A stretch of 64,000 nucleotides of DNA from Eumeta japonica (taxonomy: Eukaryota > Arthropoda > Insecta > Lepidoptera > Psychidae), in contig BGZK01000011.1 of NCBI GenBank assembly GCA_005406025.1, forward strand, positions 620,001 to 684,000. The letters are read 5' to 3'. This document shows positions 36,637 through 47,850 of the stretch, in pieces (within the stretch, counting starts at the first letter, position 1; each line of letters begins with the position of its first letter). The notes under the pieces were generated by a model. It saw only the letters and a list, made by a program, of their open reading frames with translations, was not told the DNA's origin and made no database searches. A program made the position numbers and the translations under genes.

Positions 36637-38225
36637 ATGAGTAAAGTCTGTCTCCTCCTTTTCGTCTTCTGCTGCGTGGCGGCTGCGGCGCACGCGGCGG
36701 AGTCCACCACACCCAAGCCCGACGACTCGCCGCTGGCTGCCGCCTCTAAAGCAGCACCTACCGCGAAGCTGTCTAAAGATGCGAGTAAATCAAATGTAAT
36801 AATAATCCGTAACTTACCCACAATTATTAACACCCTCTTAACAAAAATGAAAACGTTCATTTTTGCAAAAACATTTGCAAAAATGAACGTTACACGGACG
36901 CCGATCTATTTTGATCTGGCCTTAATTTCTGGTTAGTCAAACTATACAATAGTTTATGCAGTATTATATATTAACATAACATTACTTTACCAACAAATTA
37001 TGACAAATGTATACTGAAAGTTTTCGAAAGGTTATTTGTATATTAAACTAGCCTTCGCCCACGGCTCTGCCCCTGTGGACATAGAATGAATTTTTTCAAC
37101 TTGTACATCGACCGATCACGCTTTCAATAATAATCCAGATCGCTATCCTGTTCTCTATTCTGATCCCAATTTTGCTCTTGATGCCAATTTGTGGATCCGA
37201 TCAAAGTCCTGCTTTTGCTTCAAACCCGGTAAATAAATTCGTGTACTGATCCCACTTTCGATCCCGGTCCTACTTTCAATTCTGATTTTGGTACTGATCC
37301 TTATTCCCATTTCGCTTACGCTCTTGACTCTAATTTTTAATATAATATAGTATAATAAAATAAAAACTCGTACACTCGATTTCAAATATAGTCCCGTCCC
37401 CAATTTCAATCCCGATCTCCCTCGGTTTCAATTTTCGCTCGATTCTGTTTTCCATTCCGGTTCCAGTCAGGATTCCGATTTGAACGAAGCCAGGCTAAAT
37501 ACTAGAATTAAAATCAAATACGCACCAGGAGAATTAAGAATTATATTACTAATATTAAACTCAGGGACAGAGTAGCTTTTTACAATTGACATAATTTTTA
37601 GAATTGGTTTAGTAAATCTATTCAGTGATGCAAATATGCAAACGAGGTCCGGTACAAATTCTAGTTTTTTTAATGCCCACAACTTCCACCCAAGTTAACG
37701 GAGTTTTATCAGATCAACGGTATGGCAACGCATAAAATACGAACAAACAAATATTAATTTTTGTTTATTACATTATAGAAACTTTAAATTTTATATAATA
37801 ATATCTATTTTATTGCCCAAAATTTTTTGTTGGTTTTTTCTCATGTACATATTAGAACGAAGATCTCAGACAGATAGAAGAAATACTCACAACAAGATTA
37901 ATATATTATTTCCTTCTTTATTTACTATTTTTTATTTCCATGAAAATTTAGAGACACGAGTTCCCTCAACTCATATTATACATATCTTTACACGCTCTCA
38001 ATAAGTAATTATCTTAAAATTTCAGCCCTTGTCCAACGTGGGTACAGCGGTAGCTGATCTGACAGCTACAATAACAAAACCGTTAACTGACGTAAGTGAC
38101 AACGTACTTAACCTGTCCACGACATACATTGAAATTAAAATTAAATATAACTTTTAATAAAATTCTTGCAGGGTGCGGAAGAAATAGAAAAGATTACAAC
38201 GTCGTTATTTAAGCAGGTGATGTGA
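36637..38225 (+). CDS. gene B: small secreted protein, 92 aa, three exons
   Basis: Exons 36637-36795, 38026-38091 and 38172-38225, all phase 0 (donors GTAATA and GTAAGT, acceptors TTTCAG and TTGCAG). The signal peptide and the next 20 residues are identical to gene A. After that the proteins diverge: APTAKLSKDASKSN, then exon 2 of 22 codons (PLSNVGTAVADLTATITK...), then GAEEIEKITTSLFKQVM and stop. Exon number, exon 2 length and phases equal those of A although the sequences differ widely, which argues that both are functional genes rather than chance frames. The weaker first donor (GTAATA) is the one soft point. Followed by AATAAA at 38269. Convergent with gene D. Function unknown. Confidence 0.78.
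36852..36891. repeat. perfect 18-bp hairpin in intron 1 of gene B
   Basis: Arms 36852-36869 and 36874-36891, loop AACA. The corresponding place in pseudogene C (about 54590) has only one arm, so the second was added later, again as expected of a template-switch event. Confidence 0.85.
37040..37480. repeat. repeat insertion in intron 1 of gene B
   Basis: GCCCACGGCTCTGCCCCTGT at 37055 followed by a long quasi-periodic tract of CGATCCCG / TTTCGATT words to 37480. It is the counterpart of 17170-17420 in gene A but longer. Confidence 0.65.
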
Positions 38226-38268
38226 TGGTTTGGTTTAGTGTAGGTAGATATATCTGTATAAAATCATT

Positions 38269-38274
38269 AATAAA
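38269..38274 (+). terminator. AATAAA polyadenylation signal of gene B
   Basis: 44 bp after the stop, in the context TTAATAAATGTTTTAATCGC, nearly identical to gene A. Confidence 0.8.
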
Positions 38275-38582
38275 TGTTTTAATCGCAATGAGAATCTCAG
38301 TGTTTCACTTTCAAATTAAGTAATTACATAAGGGTTTAAATGCATGCGAAAGACAAAAATTTTCTTTTCTTTTTGGTATACATTTACTAATTTCGCAAAA
38401 TGTAGATTACATATCAAAGGGAAATATATTTAATGCTTAGGTTAAATCATTTAATGGTTATGGAATGGTCGTAGAAATTGCAGAGGTGTTCTTTTTACAT
38501 AAATAATTCTCTTCCATAAATTCATACGTTACTGTACGTCGTTATACCTAAAAAGGTAAAGCATAAATGTACAATTAGTAAA

Positions 38583-38816
38583 TTGACTAATGTTTTGAAA
38601 ACCGCTGAGAAACGCGATGATTTGTTAGGAAAACTTACTAGTTTACTTCTACTAAAGTATACACGATTTGAGCAGGACGTGATCGCTGTCGAAGCGAAAT
38701 ACTACACTTCTTGCTATGTAATTTTTGAAGTTATACTTCTTTTGGGGCGTTTGGATGAGAGTGAATTTGTGAGCTGCGCGCGCACAAACGACATGATGAA
38801 GTTAGCCACAGAATAG
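38583..38816 (+). pseudogene. relic open frame, probably transposon-derived
   Basis: A 77-codon frame beginning at an alternative start codon (TTG) contains LKTAEKRDDLLGKLTSLL and DVIAVEAKYYTSCYVIF. The arrangement (charged helix, then an AEAKY..SCY motif) recalls the N-terminal part of proteins encoded in insect repeats. The paired block after gene A (18420-18540) has only the last part. No ATG start fits, so I treat it as a fragment. Confidence 0.4.
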
Positions 38817-39111
38817 AAATAATAAAAAAATATATTTTCAACACTGAATATAGTTACAATACTGAGTGTTCATACTATATAGTACATAGTACAGAGTGTT
38901 CATGCTATATATTACATAGTACTTATATTCATAACAGTTCTTGCAAAATATAGTATTCATATGAATAATCAATTTTGAGTATTAATTTTCTATAATTATT
39001 ATTTTTTGTTCAATTTATTATATATATAAACATTATTTTAAATTTAAATGAAATTTTGCATGCATGTACAAATATGATGATAATGCAATATTATTATGAC
39101 GTAGAGCTGAT

Positions 39112-40267
39112 CTGTTGATGGAGCTGGAGGGCGGCCATAGGAACTCCGTAATTAAACGACGCAACCCCATCGAGTTTGGGCTCTTTAATTCTTCTTGACG
39201 AGTACTTTGATACTATATGGTAACCAGGGTCTGTTGATGGAGCTGGAAGGTGGCCATAGGAACTCCGTAATTAAACAACGCAACCCCATCGAGTTTGGGC
39301 TCGTTTAATTCGTCTTGACGAGTACTTTGATACTATATGGTAACCAGGGTCTGTTGATGGAGCTGGAAGGTGGCCATAGGAACTCCGTAATTAAACGACG
39401 CAACCCCATCGAGTTTGGGCTCGTTTAATTCGTCTTGACGAGTACTTTGATACTATATGGTAACCAGGGTCTGTTGATAGAGCTGGAAGGTGGCCATAGG
39501 AACTCCGTAATTAAACGACGCAACCCCATCGAGTTTGGGCTCGTTTAATTCGTCTTGACGAGTACTTTGATACTATATGGTAACCAGGGTCTGTTGATGG
39601 AGCTGGAAGGTGGCCATAGGAACTCCGTAATTAAACGACGCAACCCCATCGAGTTTGGGCTCGTTTAATTCGTCTTGACAAGTACTTTGACACTATATGG
39701 TAACCAGGGTCTGTTGATGGAGCTGGAAGGTGGCCATAGGAACTCCGTAATTAAACGACGCAACCCCATCGAGTTTGGGCTCGTTTAATTCTTCTTGACG
39801 AGTACTTTGATACTATATGGTAACCAGGGTCTGTTGATGGAGCTGGAAGGTGGCCATAGGAACTCCGTAATTAAACGACGCAACCCCATCGAGTTTGGGC
39901 TCGTTTGATTCGTCTTGCCGAGTACTTTGGTGCTATATGGTAACCAGAGTCTGATGATGGAGCTGGAAGGTGGCCATAGGAACTCCGTAATTAAACGACG
40001 CAACCCCATCGAGTTTGGGCTCGTCTGATTCGTCTTGCCGAGTACTTTGGTACTATGTGGTAACCAGAGTCTGATGATGGAGCTGGAAGTGGCCATAGGA
40101 ACTCCGTAATTAAACGACGCAACTCCATCGAGTTTGGGCTCGTTTGATTCGTCTTGACGAGTACTTTGGTGCTATATGGTAACCAGAGTCTGATGATGGA
40201 GCTGGAAGGTGGCCATAGGAACTCCGTAATTAAACAACGCAACCCCATCGAGTTTGGGCTCGTTTGT
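39112..40267. repeat. 120-bp tandem array, about 9.7 copies
   Basis: Units begin CTGTTGATGGAGCTGGAAGG at 39112, 39231, 39351, 39471, 39591, 39711 and 39831, then as CTGATGATGG at 39951, 40071 and 40190; the last unit is cut after CTCGTTTG. Period is 120 bp, with 119 in the first and ninth. Central units are nearly identical; the first and the last three carry private variants, as expected if turnover is concentrated in the middle. The unit is a multiple of three and the minus strand is open across the last units, encoding a repeated 40-residue pattern, but stops in the other units argue against translation. The equivalent place after gene A (about 18480-18525) has no array. Confidence 0.95.
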
Positions 40268-42680
40268 ATATCTTCCCGAACAAGTATAACTTCTCACGCG
40301 CGTACATAAGTACACACCCAATTTTATATCGAATGCCGTAGTATAGTAAAAATACACGAAAAAATATCATATAGTGCAGTGAACAAAAATTGCACAACCA
40401 ATGAATTATTATTAAACTGAAATTTTATTTAAAAGCAAAATTTAGGAAATCTACACATTACCTTTTTAATGACCAATATTTTTCATTATCTAGTTAATTT
40501 TAATTGTAATAAACAACTTCATATAACACATTTGATACTGAATAACATAGTTATTGTGACAAATTAATATGCATACGACTAAGCATTTCTCACTATTCTC
40601 GTTTTATTTCAAAAACAACTTGTTGCATATTAACTTCGAACAAAATTCGTAGGATTCTTTTGCTCTATAACTATTGTAACAATTTCAAACGTCAGTTTTA
40701 TTTAAAAGACCAAGATATTACAGAAAGAAGAAGGATTTTTTGTGGACTTTGACTTATGATATCTTGTAACAAGTACACGAGACCACAAAATAAGTAAGAC
40801 CGGAAGGTTTACTCCGTTCAAAGCGCGCCAAATAATAATGCACGTACGCCGCCGGCGGAACAAGGTATTCTCAAATATCCTCAACGTGTCAGTTTAATCT
40901 AAACTGTCGCACGCAAAAGATAGGAGTAATACTACTTTTTTTTAATCAACAACAAAATGACAGCAATTAAGCAGCGCTATTATGATTCCTGCGTATTGGA
41001 ATGCCTAAATATTGCTATAAGTAGTGAATCTACTTTTTTTTTTCGTTATCTGTTGACATAGAAAGTTAATAATAAAAAAACACTTGATGTATTTTTATAT
41101 TATACAGATATTTAAACTCTATTCCTTTAAATACTACCGTTGCTAATAATAATATAATTTACGCTATAGTGTCTATATTAACATAATGAATTAAGAAACT
41201 TACGTTGGATGTAAAAAGATACTTAATCTTGAAAATTAGTGGTCTGAGTTTGATATATTTTCACGAAGTATCATTCATTATTATAAAATATTCCCAAAGC
41301 AATATTTTTTATATAAAATACACTTTATGGGGTCTAAAATACTTATTATATCATTTCCCTAAACTTCACTCGTGTATTAGTAAAAACTAAAATAAACATT
41401 AATGAATGGTTTGATATTTCAGACGAGCATTATGTGTATTCAATGAAAACACTTAAATATTAAGCCCTCGCTCCTGTCCTATTCTATGCCATTTGCTTAT
41501 TTTCTAAAGGTTTATTGTAAAAACTTTTATTTAGAAATGAGAATTTATCCTACCCTAAAATACAATATAACAATAAGAATATAAAATAAAATATAATAAT
41601 TGCTGCAATCATCGAATGTTCTTTCGTATCACGAATATGTAATGTAAAGTAATTAAAAACACCTACTTTATCCATATTGGTTTATTTTTCTATCAAAAAT
41701 ATTTTTATGTTTCTGGAAATATCTTAGAACCATTAATTTTTATTAATAAAGTTATTTATGTTCTAATAACGTAAAATGATGCTTTACGTTAATAGAAAAA
41801 GACACGAGTTGAAATATAATTCTACAAAAGTCGGAATCTCCAGCCCTAAACGCTCGGCCGAGACTCGGTAATTAAAATCGAGTACATGCAGGAGCGGACC
41901 TTCTGAATATATTTATTTTGTGGCGAGACTATATGGGAGATTTGAGCCAACTTATAAAATGCCTACTTATGATCTTTCATTTCAAGGTTAAATCCTCATT
42001 ATACTGAACTAATTGTCTTTTGTTAATTTGAAATACCATAGTTAACAAAAACCCCAAACATAAAAAATTAATACTATATGAAACTAGCTCTAATAAATTA
42101 ATGTGTTTATTTTTTAAAAGTAGATTCCTTGTTGGTTAGTTGAAAGGTGTAGTTCAATGTAAAAAAAACACATTAAATAGGCACCTTACAAATCTCCTAT
42201 AAAATAACTTAGATAGAGTTACAATATTTAAATAAAACAATTTTCTTTTGACTATATTTATTCTAAATGGTTATCTATGTTATTTGTAGGACAATAATTA
42301 CTACTCAGCCCGAGCATAACACAAACGGATGAAAACAAGCTGCTGAGAGGAGTGGGATAGAAAAATTTCTTTTAAGTTCTTCACCACGGCATTGGAAGAC
42401 GTGTTCAAAACAAAAGTTGTAGAAGATACGCAATCAAAATTACTGATGAATACATTGTACACAGAATCATGAATTCACATAAATGATTCAACTCTGCTGG
42501 GCAGATTTTAGGAAAATAATATGTAATGATCTGTACATAGTCGTCTCTACATCACAGTGACTTATCATTTCTCGTACAACACCTTGGCGGTAGTGAACGA
42601 GTGTCGGCGCATTCGTCTTCGAATCAGAAATTAGCGGGATCATATTCTATCAGATGAATTGTCAATGAATTCTTAATCTA
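40268..42680. other. duplicated noncoding block, paired with 18.5-20.0 kb
   Basis: 40380-40900 and 41930-42670 keep the landmarks listed for 18541-20010. 40910-41920 has no counterpart that I recognise and no gene. Confidence 0.55.
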
Positions 42681-42762
42681 GCGTGGATGGCTTAGCTAAT
42701 CAAACAGGTAGTTGTGACAAAATAATACAACAGTTAATAAACAACATTTTATTTAGATTTAG

Positions 42763-42883
42763 GGGGGCTTGTCAGATCTTTGAAAACATCCACAAAGAAT
42801 CCTTCTACACCTTCGGCCAGCTGAAAGAGAAACAATTCGTTAAAGCAATATTGATACGGTACCACGAGATTCTGCTCTTTCAG
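42763..42883 (+). CDS. possible internal exon of an unidentified gene (uncertain)
   Basis: A 121-nt open segment bounded by TTTATTTAGATTTAG and CAG|GTTAGC reads GACQIFENIHKESF, YTFGQLKEKQFVKA and ILIRYHEILLFQ. The paired copy at 29.59 kb keeps the acceptor-like TTTATTTACGTTTAG and CQIF, then is deleted and stopped; the 21.2 kb copy has lost it. It may be the only surviving copy of an exon of another gene in the duplicated block, or chance. No family recognised. Confidence 0.22.
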
Positions 42884-43740
42884 GTTAGCTTGCAAGCGTC
42901 TACCAATAAGGGTGTGATAGGGCAAATGAAAGGGGCTTTAGAAGTAAAAATGTATAAATATGATCAATTATTAAAATACAAAAGTATGGGTCGTGAGCAT
43001 AAATGCTGCTAGTTTATTTTTAGTGAACCTTAGAATGGTAATGAGGTAGTGGCTGATGACAATTATATTAAACGTAACAATTATATTAAAATAATTGAAC
43101 TTTTTTAAAGAAATTATTGTTCACGAAAGCGGAAAAGCTAGTGGAATTAGAACTGATCGTTGCACCAATAAATCGTATTATCTCTTTCAGTCTTAGAAGG
43201 CTAAACTACGTGCTAGTAGATTAAGGCAAGCGGAGGCTGCTAAGTGTGAGGCGATTCTTTGCTCACACATTGTATGCTCCGCTAGCCATTACTTATTCCT
43301 TGCCATTGCAATGAGTAACGATTCTTAAGCGTTGACCTGGTGTTCCTTATTATCCAGGTATTATAATTGCCAAAGAAAAAAAATATCAATTAAAAATGAA
43401 TACCTAGCAATTTAAATTAGTTAGCAGCAGTCCTCTCAAATGAAGGAACTGTTGAGTGGTCGAGGAACACCTAGGAATGATAGGGATGTGCAAGCACTAG
43501 ATCCAGGTGTCAAAGTTATTTTAAAGATGATCACATTCCTTGTACCGGATTGATAAGTAAAATTTTCAGGTAACCCATTTTTTGACTTTCTCCATCATAA
43601 TTTCGCAAAAGTCAACCCCGTAATATCTATTTCCTAGCTTCGGTTTTTGACTTGTTTCCCGTTCTTGGGTGCTTGACTATTTTCGTTTTTCGTCATAGTT
43701 GTTGTATTGTGGTAGAGCCATAATGTGGTCAAGTTGTCTA
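42884..43740. repeat. duplicated block, partner of 21.1-21.56 and 29.5-30.2 kb
   Basis: Includes GGGTCGTGAGCATA at 42988 and GATCCAGGTGTCAAAG at 43499. 43080-43400 has extra sequence not seen in the partners and no recognisable content. Confidence 0.6.
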
Positions 43741-43754
43741 AATGGGCCGGTTTG

Positions 43755-44032
43755 ACCGGTTAAATACCACACTCACACAGAATACAGACTTGAAGTAGCA
43801 GCTTCCATAGTTGTACTTCTTCAGTGAATAAGAGTTTCGGTGGCCCACCTCTCTCAGAGGAGAAAGGGAAAGCCCTCTCCCATGAACTCGATACCGCTCC
43901 GTTGCATATCCTATTCTCTTCCAAGAAACTGGCAACGCACTGGTGACTCCTCTGGGGTTGCGAGTGTCCACGGGCAGCGATGACCGTCTACTCTATGATG
44001 GCTCACCTGCCCGCTTGCTTTTCTACTATGTT
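43755..44032 (+). mobile_element. tRNA-type SINE (lepidopteran)
   Basis: Runs from about AATACCACACTCACACAGAA through GCAGCTTCCATAG, TCTCTTCCAAGAAACTGGC and GGTTGCGAGTGTCCACGGGC to CTCACCTGCCCGCTTGCTTT. The 3' half is of the kind I know as a very common lepidopteran SINE tail. Partial copies lie at 52565-52745, 54690-54832 and (head only) 16038-16120. It sits just beyond the last exon of gene D, at the same distance as the partial copy beyond F. Confidence 0.75.
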
Positions 44033-44070
44033 ATAAATAAATAGTTTTTCCTTTCGATGGAAAAGAGCGG

Positions 44071-45723
44071 TTACTGGAAAACATTATGATCATTTGCAAA
44101 TGAGTCGAATGCCTGACGTGCAGAGAAAGTTGATAGGCCAATACGAGTTATACTCGTAGGGGAGGTGAGTGAGAGATAAATTATACTTAAAAGTAGATGT
44201 ATTAAATAAAGCACGTACACTATGTAATTGCAACGTTACAGTTTGTGTGTCAGGACTTACATCTTTAACTGTTTCCACACATCCCAATGGTAAGTCAATT
44301 ATAGCCTTAGCAAAGTCTTCGAGAGCCTGAAAAAGAATGTATTTATCAGAATTGCGTTGCCATCCAATGTGCCACTGACTCGTGAATACTTTCGGAAATA
44401 ATCGCTCCACAAGCAGCAGCAATTGTATCCCCCCTCTATTTTCTAAACCGTATGTCCAAATAATATAAAATAAATTATGGAAAGTGACGTTTAATAAATA
44501 CTTTTAACGAATATTATTTTTAATATGGCCCAATATACTATTTTTGAGTTATTGCCGAAAAACTGCGCTTCTCAACAAAAGGATGTAAGTGCTATGAAGA
44601 TACGCTCTTTTGCTGATGCTTCAGTAGCAATAGTCTACATACCTACTTGTTTTTCTAGTGGCAGGCGACTAAAGTGCTTATAACTATTCTGTACATGGAA
44701 AAAGTATGACAACGTGCTTTTTTCATGTGTATATTTTTTTCATTTCTTTGTAATAATGGCTTCAGAACCCTATAATGAGCATGATGCAACATGCTCCTAA
44801 TCAGTTTTAGATTTTTTTTTTGCGCAAAAATACTAACGGCCATGTTGTTATAGTTCATTATGCTGTTAACTGTAAACAATACATCTATGAAGTTGTCATA
44901 AATGTGTCGTTTACAGTTGATACAACACAGATTACAGGCATGCAGTTGATGTTTTTACTATTTAATGACATCATGTAGATTGTAGACATATATTACGACG
45001 GCCAGCTTTTCGCTTATTTATTAATCTTTTATTAAAACTTTTTATTTCCATATTTTGATACTTAAAAATTAACCTACTTAGATTACTGAATGCAATAAAT
45101 GTCTTGTTTACTCAATTTTTGTTTTTTTTAGAACAGTAGCTTACCCCTTTCTAATCAGATAATATTAATAATCAAAAGTAGATATTTTATAGTTTTCAGA
45201 ATAATATATAATACGTTTGGCATTCACTAACAAACTAATATTAACTTAAAATTTGTCTCAATTCAGTCTACAAACCTTCATAATTTTCACTTTAAGTACT
45301 TTTGTTTCTATGCAAAAAACAAAAATTCTTTGTTATTTCCTCGTTATGTAACGAGGAAAATAAAATATTAGCGAAAAGTGCGTCACTGCTTAATTTAGTA
45401 CATGCATTGCCATATGTATGGGGTACCTGAAGTAAAGCTTAAGATGCGCCTGTGTGCTTGTAATGTGTCTATGTGTGAGTGAATCAAGAGAAAGTTTTCG
45501 AGACTGCGATTGTAATTCGGTTTATAAAAACAAGCTAGTTGTTATACATACACTCGGTTTCTTCATGGCATTAGGTGGCTTCGTCGTCGGCGCTGGAGTG
45601 GTGGAGGCAGCCGTCGTCGCAGCGGTCGTCGATCCACCGGGCTTAGGCGTCGTGGACTCCGGCCGCGTGCGCCGCACCCGCGACGCAGCATAGCACGAGA
45701 AGGCCGAAATAGACTCCACTCAT
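44071..45723 (-). pseudogene. gene D: A/B-like secreted protein gene with a one-base frameshift
   Basis: Minus-strand exons 45723-45552, 44326-44261 (66 nt) and 44112-44071, with donors GTATGT and GTAAGT and acceptors TTTCAG and GTCAG. Exon 1 starts with a signal peptide close to A and B (MSGVYFGLLVLCCVAGAAHA). One extra base right after it, near 45661, throws the frame into a stop; in the other frame the expected ESTTPKPGG and a Thr/Pro/Ala-rich tail continue to KKPS at the donor. Exon 2 reads ALEDFAKAIIDLPLG and ends ETVKD, exon 3 AFDSFANDHNVFQ. Everything except that base looks intact, so this is either a recent loss or a sequencing error. TATATA lies at 45779-45784. Convergent with gene B. 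Confidence 0.7.
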
Positions 45724-46130
45724 GACTATTAGATACGTTAGAGCACCTTGCATTGCCACTGTTTGCGTCAGAACACTGTATATATCTGATCGCATCGATC
45801 TCGAGTATGGCGTCGACCGTCACGACTTCATTGTATTTTGACTAATGAGAAGGACGTAACTAGATGCTACGTCTATGATCTATTATTTCGTATGTAATAC
45901 AACGGCCTCAGTTGACGTTATGCGAGAACGGTTTTGGTTAAACTTTGACTAATCGATTATTGACCATAGCTGTCGCAAAAAGAACAACGACTTTGCCTTC
46001 ATTATTTTCTACATTTGCGTGTATTGGCGTGAAGGAAATATGAAGTTTCAAGTTCCGGAATATATCTAAACCACTACAAAAATCTATTGGCTCTGTCTGT
46101 ACATTTATTTTTTTCACCTAATTTTGTGAT
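45724..46130. other. upstream region of gene D, nothing else recognised
   Basis: Holds the minus-strand TATA box (45779-45784) and a CAGTG start-like site about 24 bp downstream of it; no other feature. Confidence 0.5.
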
Positions 46131-46590
46131 ATATAATCATTTTATGATGCAGTGGTTCGCGTTATACTATTTTTTTCATTTTTGTCTGTCTGTATGTCTC
46201 TATGTCTTTTTATTACACAAAAACGTTTCGGATGATCGAAATGAAAATTGATATGCAATAATAAAATATAGTTGCACATATGATAGGCCACTGTCTGTTG
46301 TTTTACTGTGTGTCTGTCTGACTGTGTGTGTTTTTATAAGGTAAGAACGGTTTGACCTATTATGATTAAAATTGGTATACAGCAAGAACATTTAATTTCG
46401 TAAATGGTAGGCTATTGTTTTTCGGTTTTTCTGTTTTCCTATCTGTACGTTTTTTTATAACTAAAAAAAGGTTTCAATGATCTTGATGAAAATTTGTATA
46501 TCGACAATAAGAACATATGATTGCGTAAATAAGAGGCTACTGTCTGTCTACCTGTTTTTTGTCACGTGTGTATGTGTTTTTTATAACTTA
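46131..46590. repeat. diverged satellite, about four units of 100-110 bp
   Basis: Each unit contains CTGTCTGT-type words, TTTTTATAA, GGTTTGACCTATT or GGTTTCAATGATC, AAAATTGGTATAC or a variant, and AAGAACATATGATTGCG followed by GGCTACTGTC. Similar single units occur near 13.1 kb and, inverted, 59.3 kb. Confidence 0.7.
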
Positions 46591-47479
46591 TGTATAGGCT
46601 GTATTTTTTATTAGTGAGTTTGTCAATATAAATAAATAGAAGCATAAAGATACAATACAGAATATTTAATTTATGTTCAATGAGACAGGAGGTTCAGAGC
46701 GTATGGTTGTTTTTTATGTGATCTCTAACATATAATAGGGTTCAACTTAGGTCTAAATTACCTGTTTTATCAATAGAGACATATGATAAACATTTTACAT
46801 GATTACATTGTAATTAATGGGCGCCAACCGACAGCAAGTGCCGAAAAAAGATTATATTATCAAACTTAATGCAGTTCCCAATCAAATATTGTACAAAGAG
46901 ATCAAGGTAGGTACCTGATTTCGAATATTGAACTGGGATCACTTCCCACCTATATTTGTTCTTGGTCTCTCATCTGTGATGAAACCTCGGCACTAGGTAG
47001 TGCAGGCAAATATGTTAGTAGAAATGTTGCGGGCTGAGGCTGCCTCAGCAATGGAACCAGGTATTGGACATCCATTCTTACGGGGGTGAAAAAAAAGGAT
47101 CCTAAAACCACCTTAGACACGTGCCACCGATGATAACCGGTATACCAGATTTCACAAATCACTTCTCTGAACAAAACATCGCATCTTACCCGTTACTTAG
47201 GAGGATCCCACGATAAATACTTATATTAGACAGAAGATTGACTGTTTATAATATTTCCTTGAAAGAAATTCGCCTTTCGCAATGTCTGCCCTGACGCTTT
47301 TCAAATCAGAAAAGAATACCCACGAATTTTTGTATTTGAAAAAATTATCTTCGATGTGATACAAATGATATGGCTGATCAATCTAATGAAGGATTTAATG
47401 ACACTAACAATTAGATATTCAAAACAGATGCTTTAAATCTCTTCTTTTTTATGATCCATTGACTAAATCTAGTTATAAA
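46591..47479. other. intergenic, nothing recognised
   Basis: A CCATTCTTACGGGGGTGAAA segment near 47070 may be the end of a dispersed element, but I cannot define it. No gene. Confidence 0.45.
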
Positions 47480-47850
47480 TGCAAAAAAAGTTCCTTTATT
47501 ACAAACAAGACGAAGAGCAGAATCGAAAGTCGATACCGGACGAAGACGGAATCGAGAACGGAACCATGGTTGGAATCGAGTGTAGAATTAAAATTAGAAC
47601 CAAGAGCATGTTCGGAATCGGAATAAAGAACGGTGTCGAGGTCAGAAATCATAGCGGGAATTCTTAATCCTAATCTATTTAGTCCGAGACCGGGTTCTGA
47701 ATTAATAGCGAGACTGCGATCAAAGTCAAAAGTGAGACAAATCGGTATCGAAATCAGGATTGGGATTGAGATCGTAATCGGTCGATACATAAGATAAAGG
47801 AATGTGTTCAAAATCCACGCGGGTGAAGCCGCGGGCAGAAGCCCGTGTAA
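47480..47850 (-). repeat. quasi-periodic tract with CGCGGCTCCGCC-type end
   Basis: Irregular runs of GGAATCGAGA / TCGGAATCG words ending in CGCGGGTGAAGCCGCGGGC at 47818. The long frames on both strands here (47473-47958 minus, 47479-47667 plus) are artefacts of this biased composition. Confidence 0.65.

Noticed and set aside
39785..40248. 103- and 85-codon minus frames with 40-residue repeats
   Set aside because: A by-product of a 120-bp tandem unit; other units contain stops in the same frame.
39112..40267. CRISPR-like regular repeat spacing
   Set aside because: Units are directly adjacent with no unique spacers; it is a tandem minisatellite in a eukaryotic genome.
45454..45693. 79-codon plus frame
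   Set aside because: Antisense to gene D exon 1.
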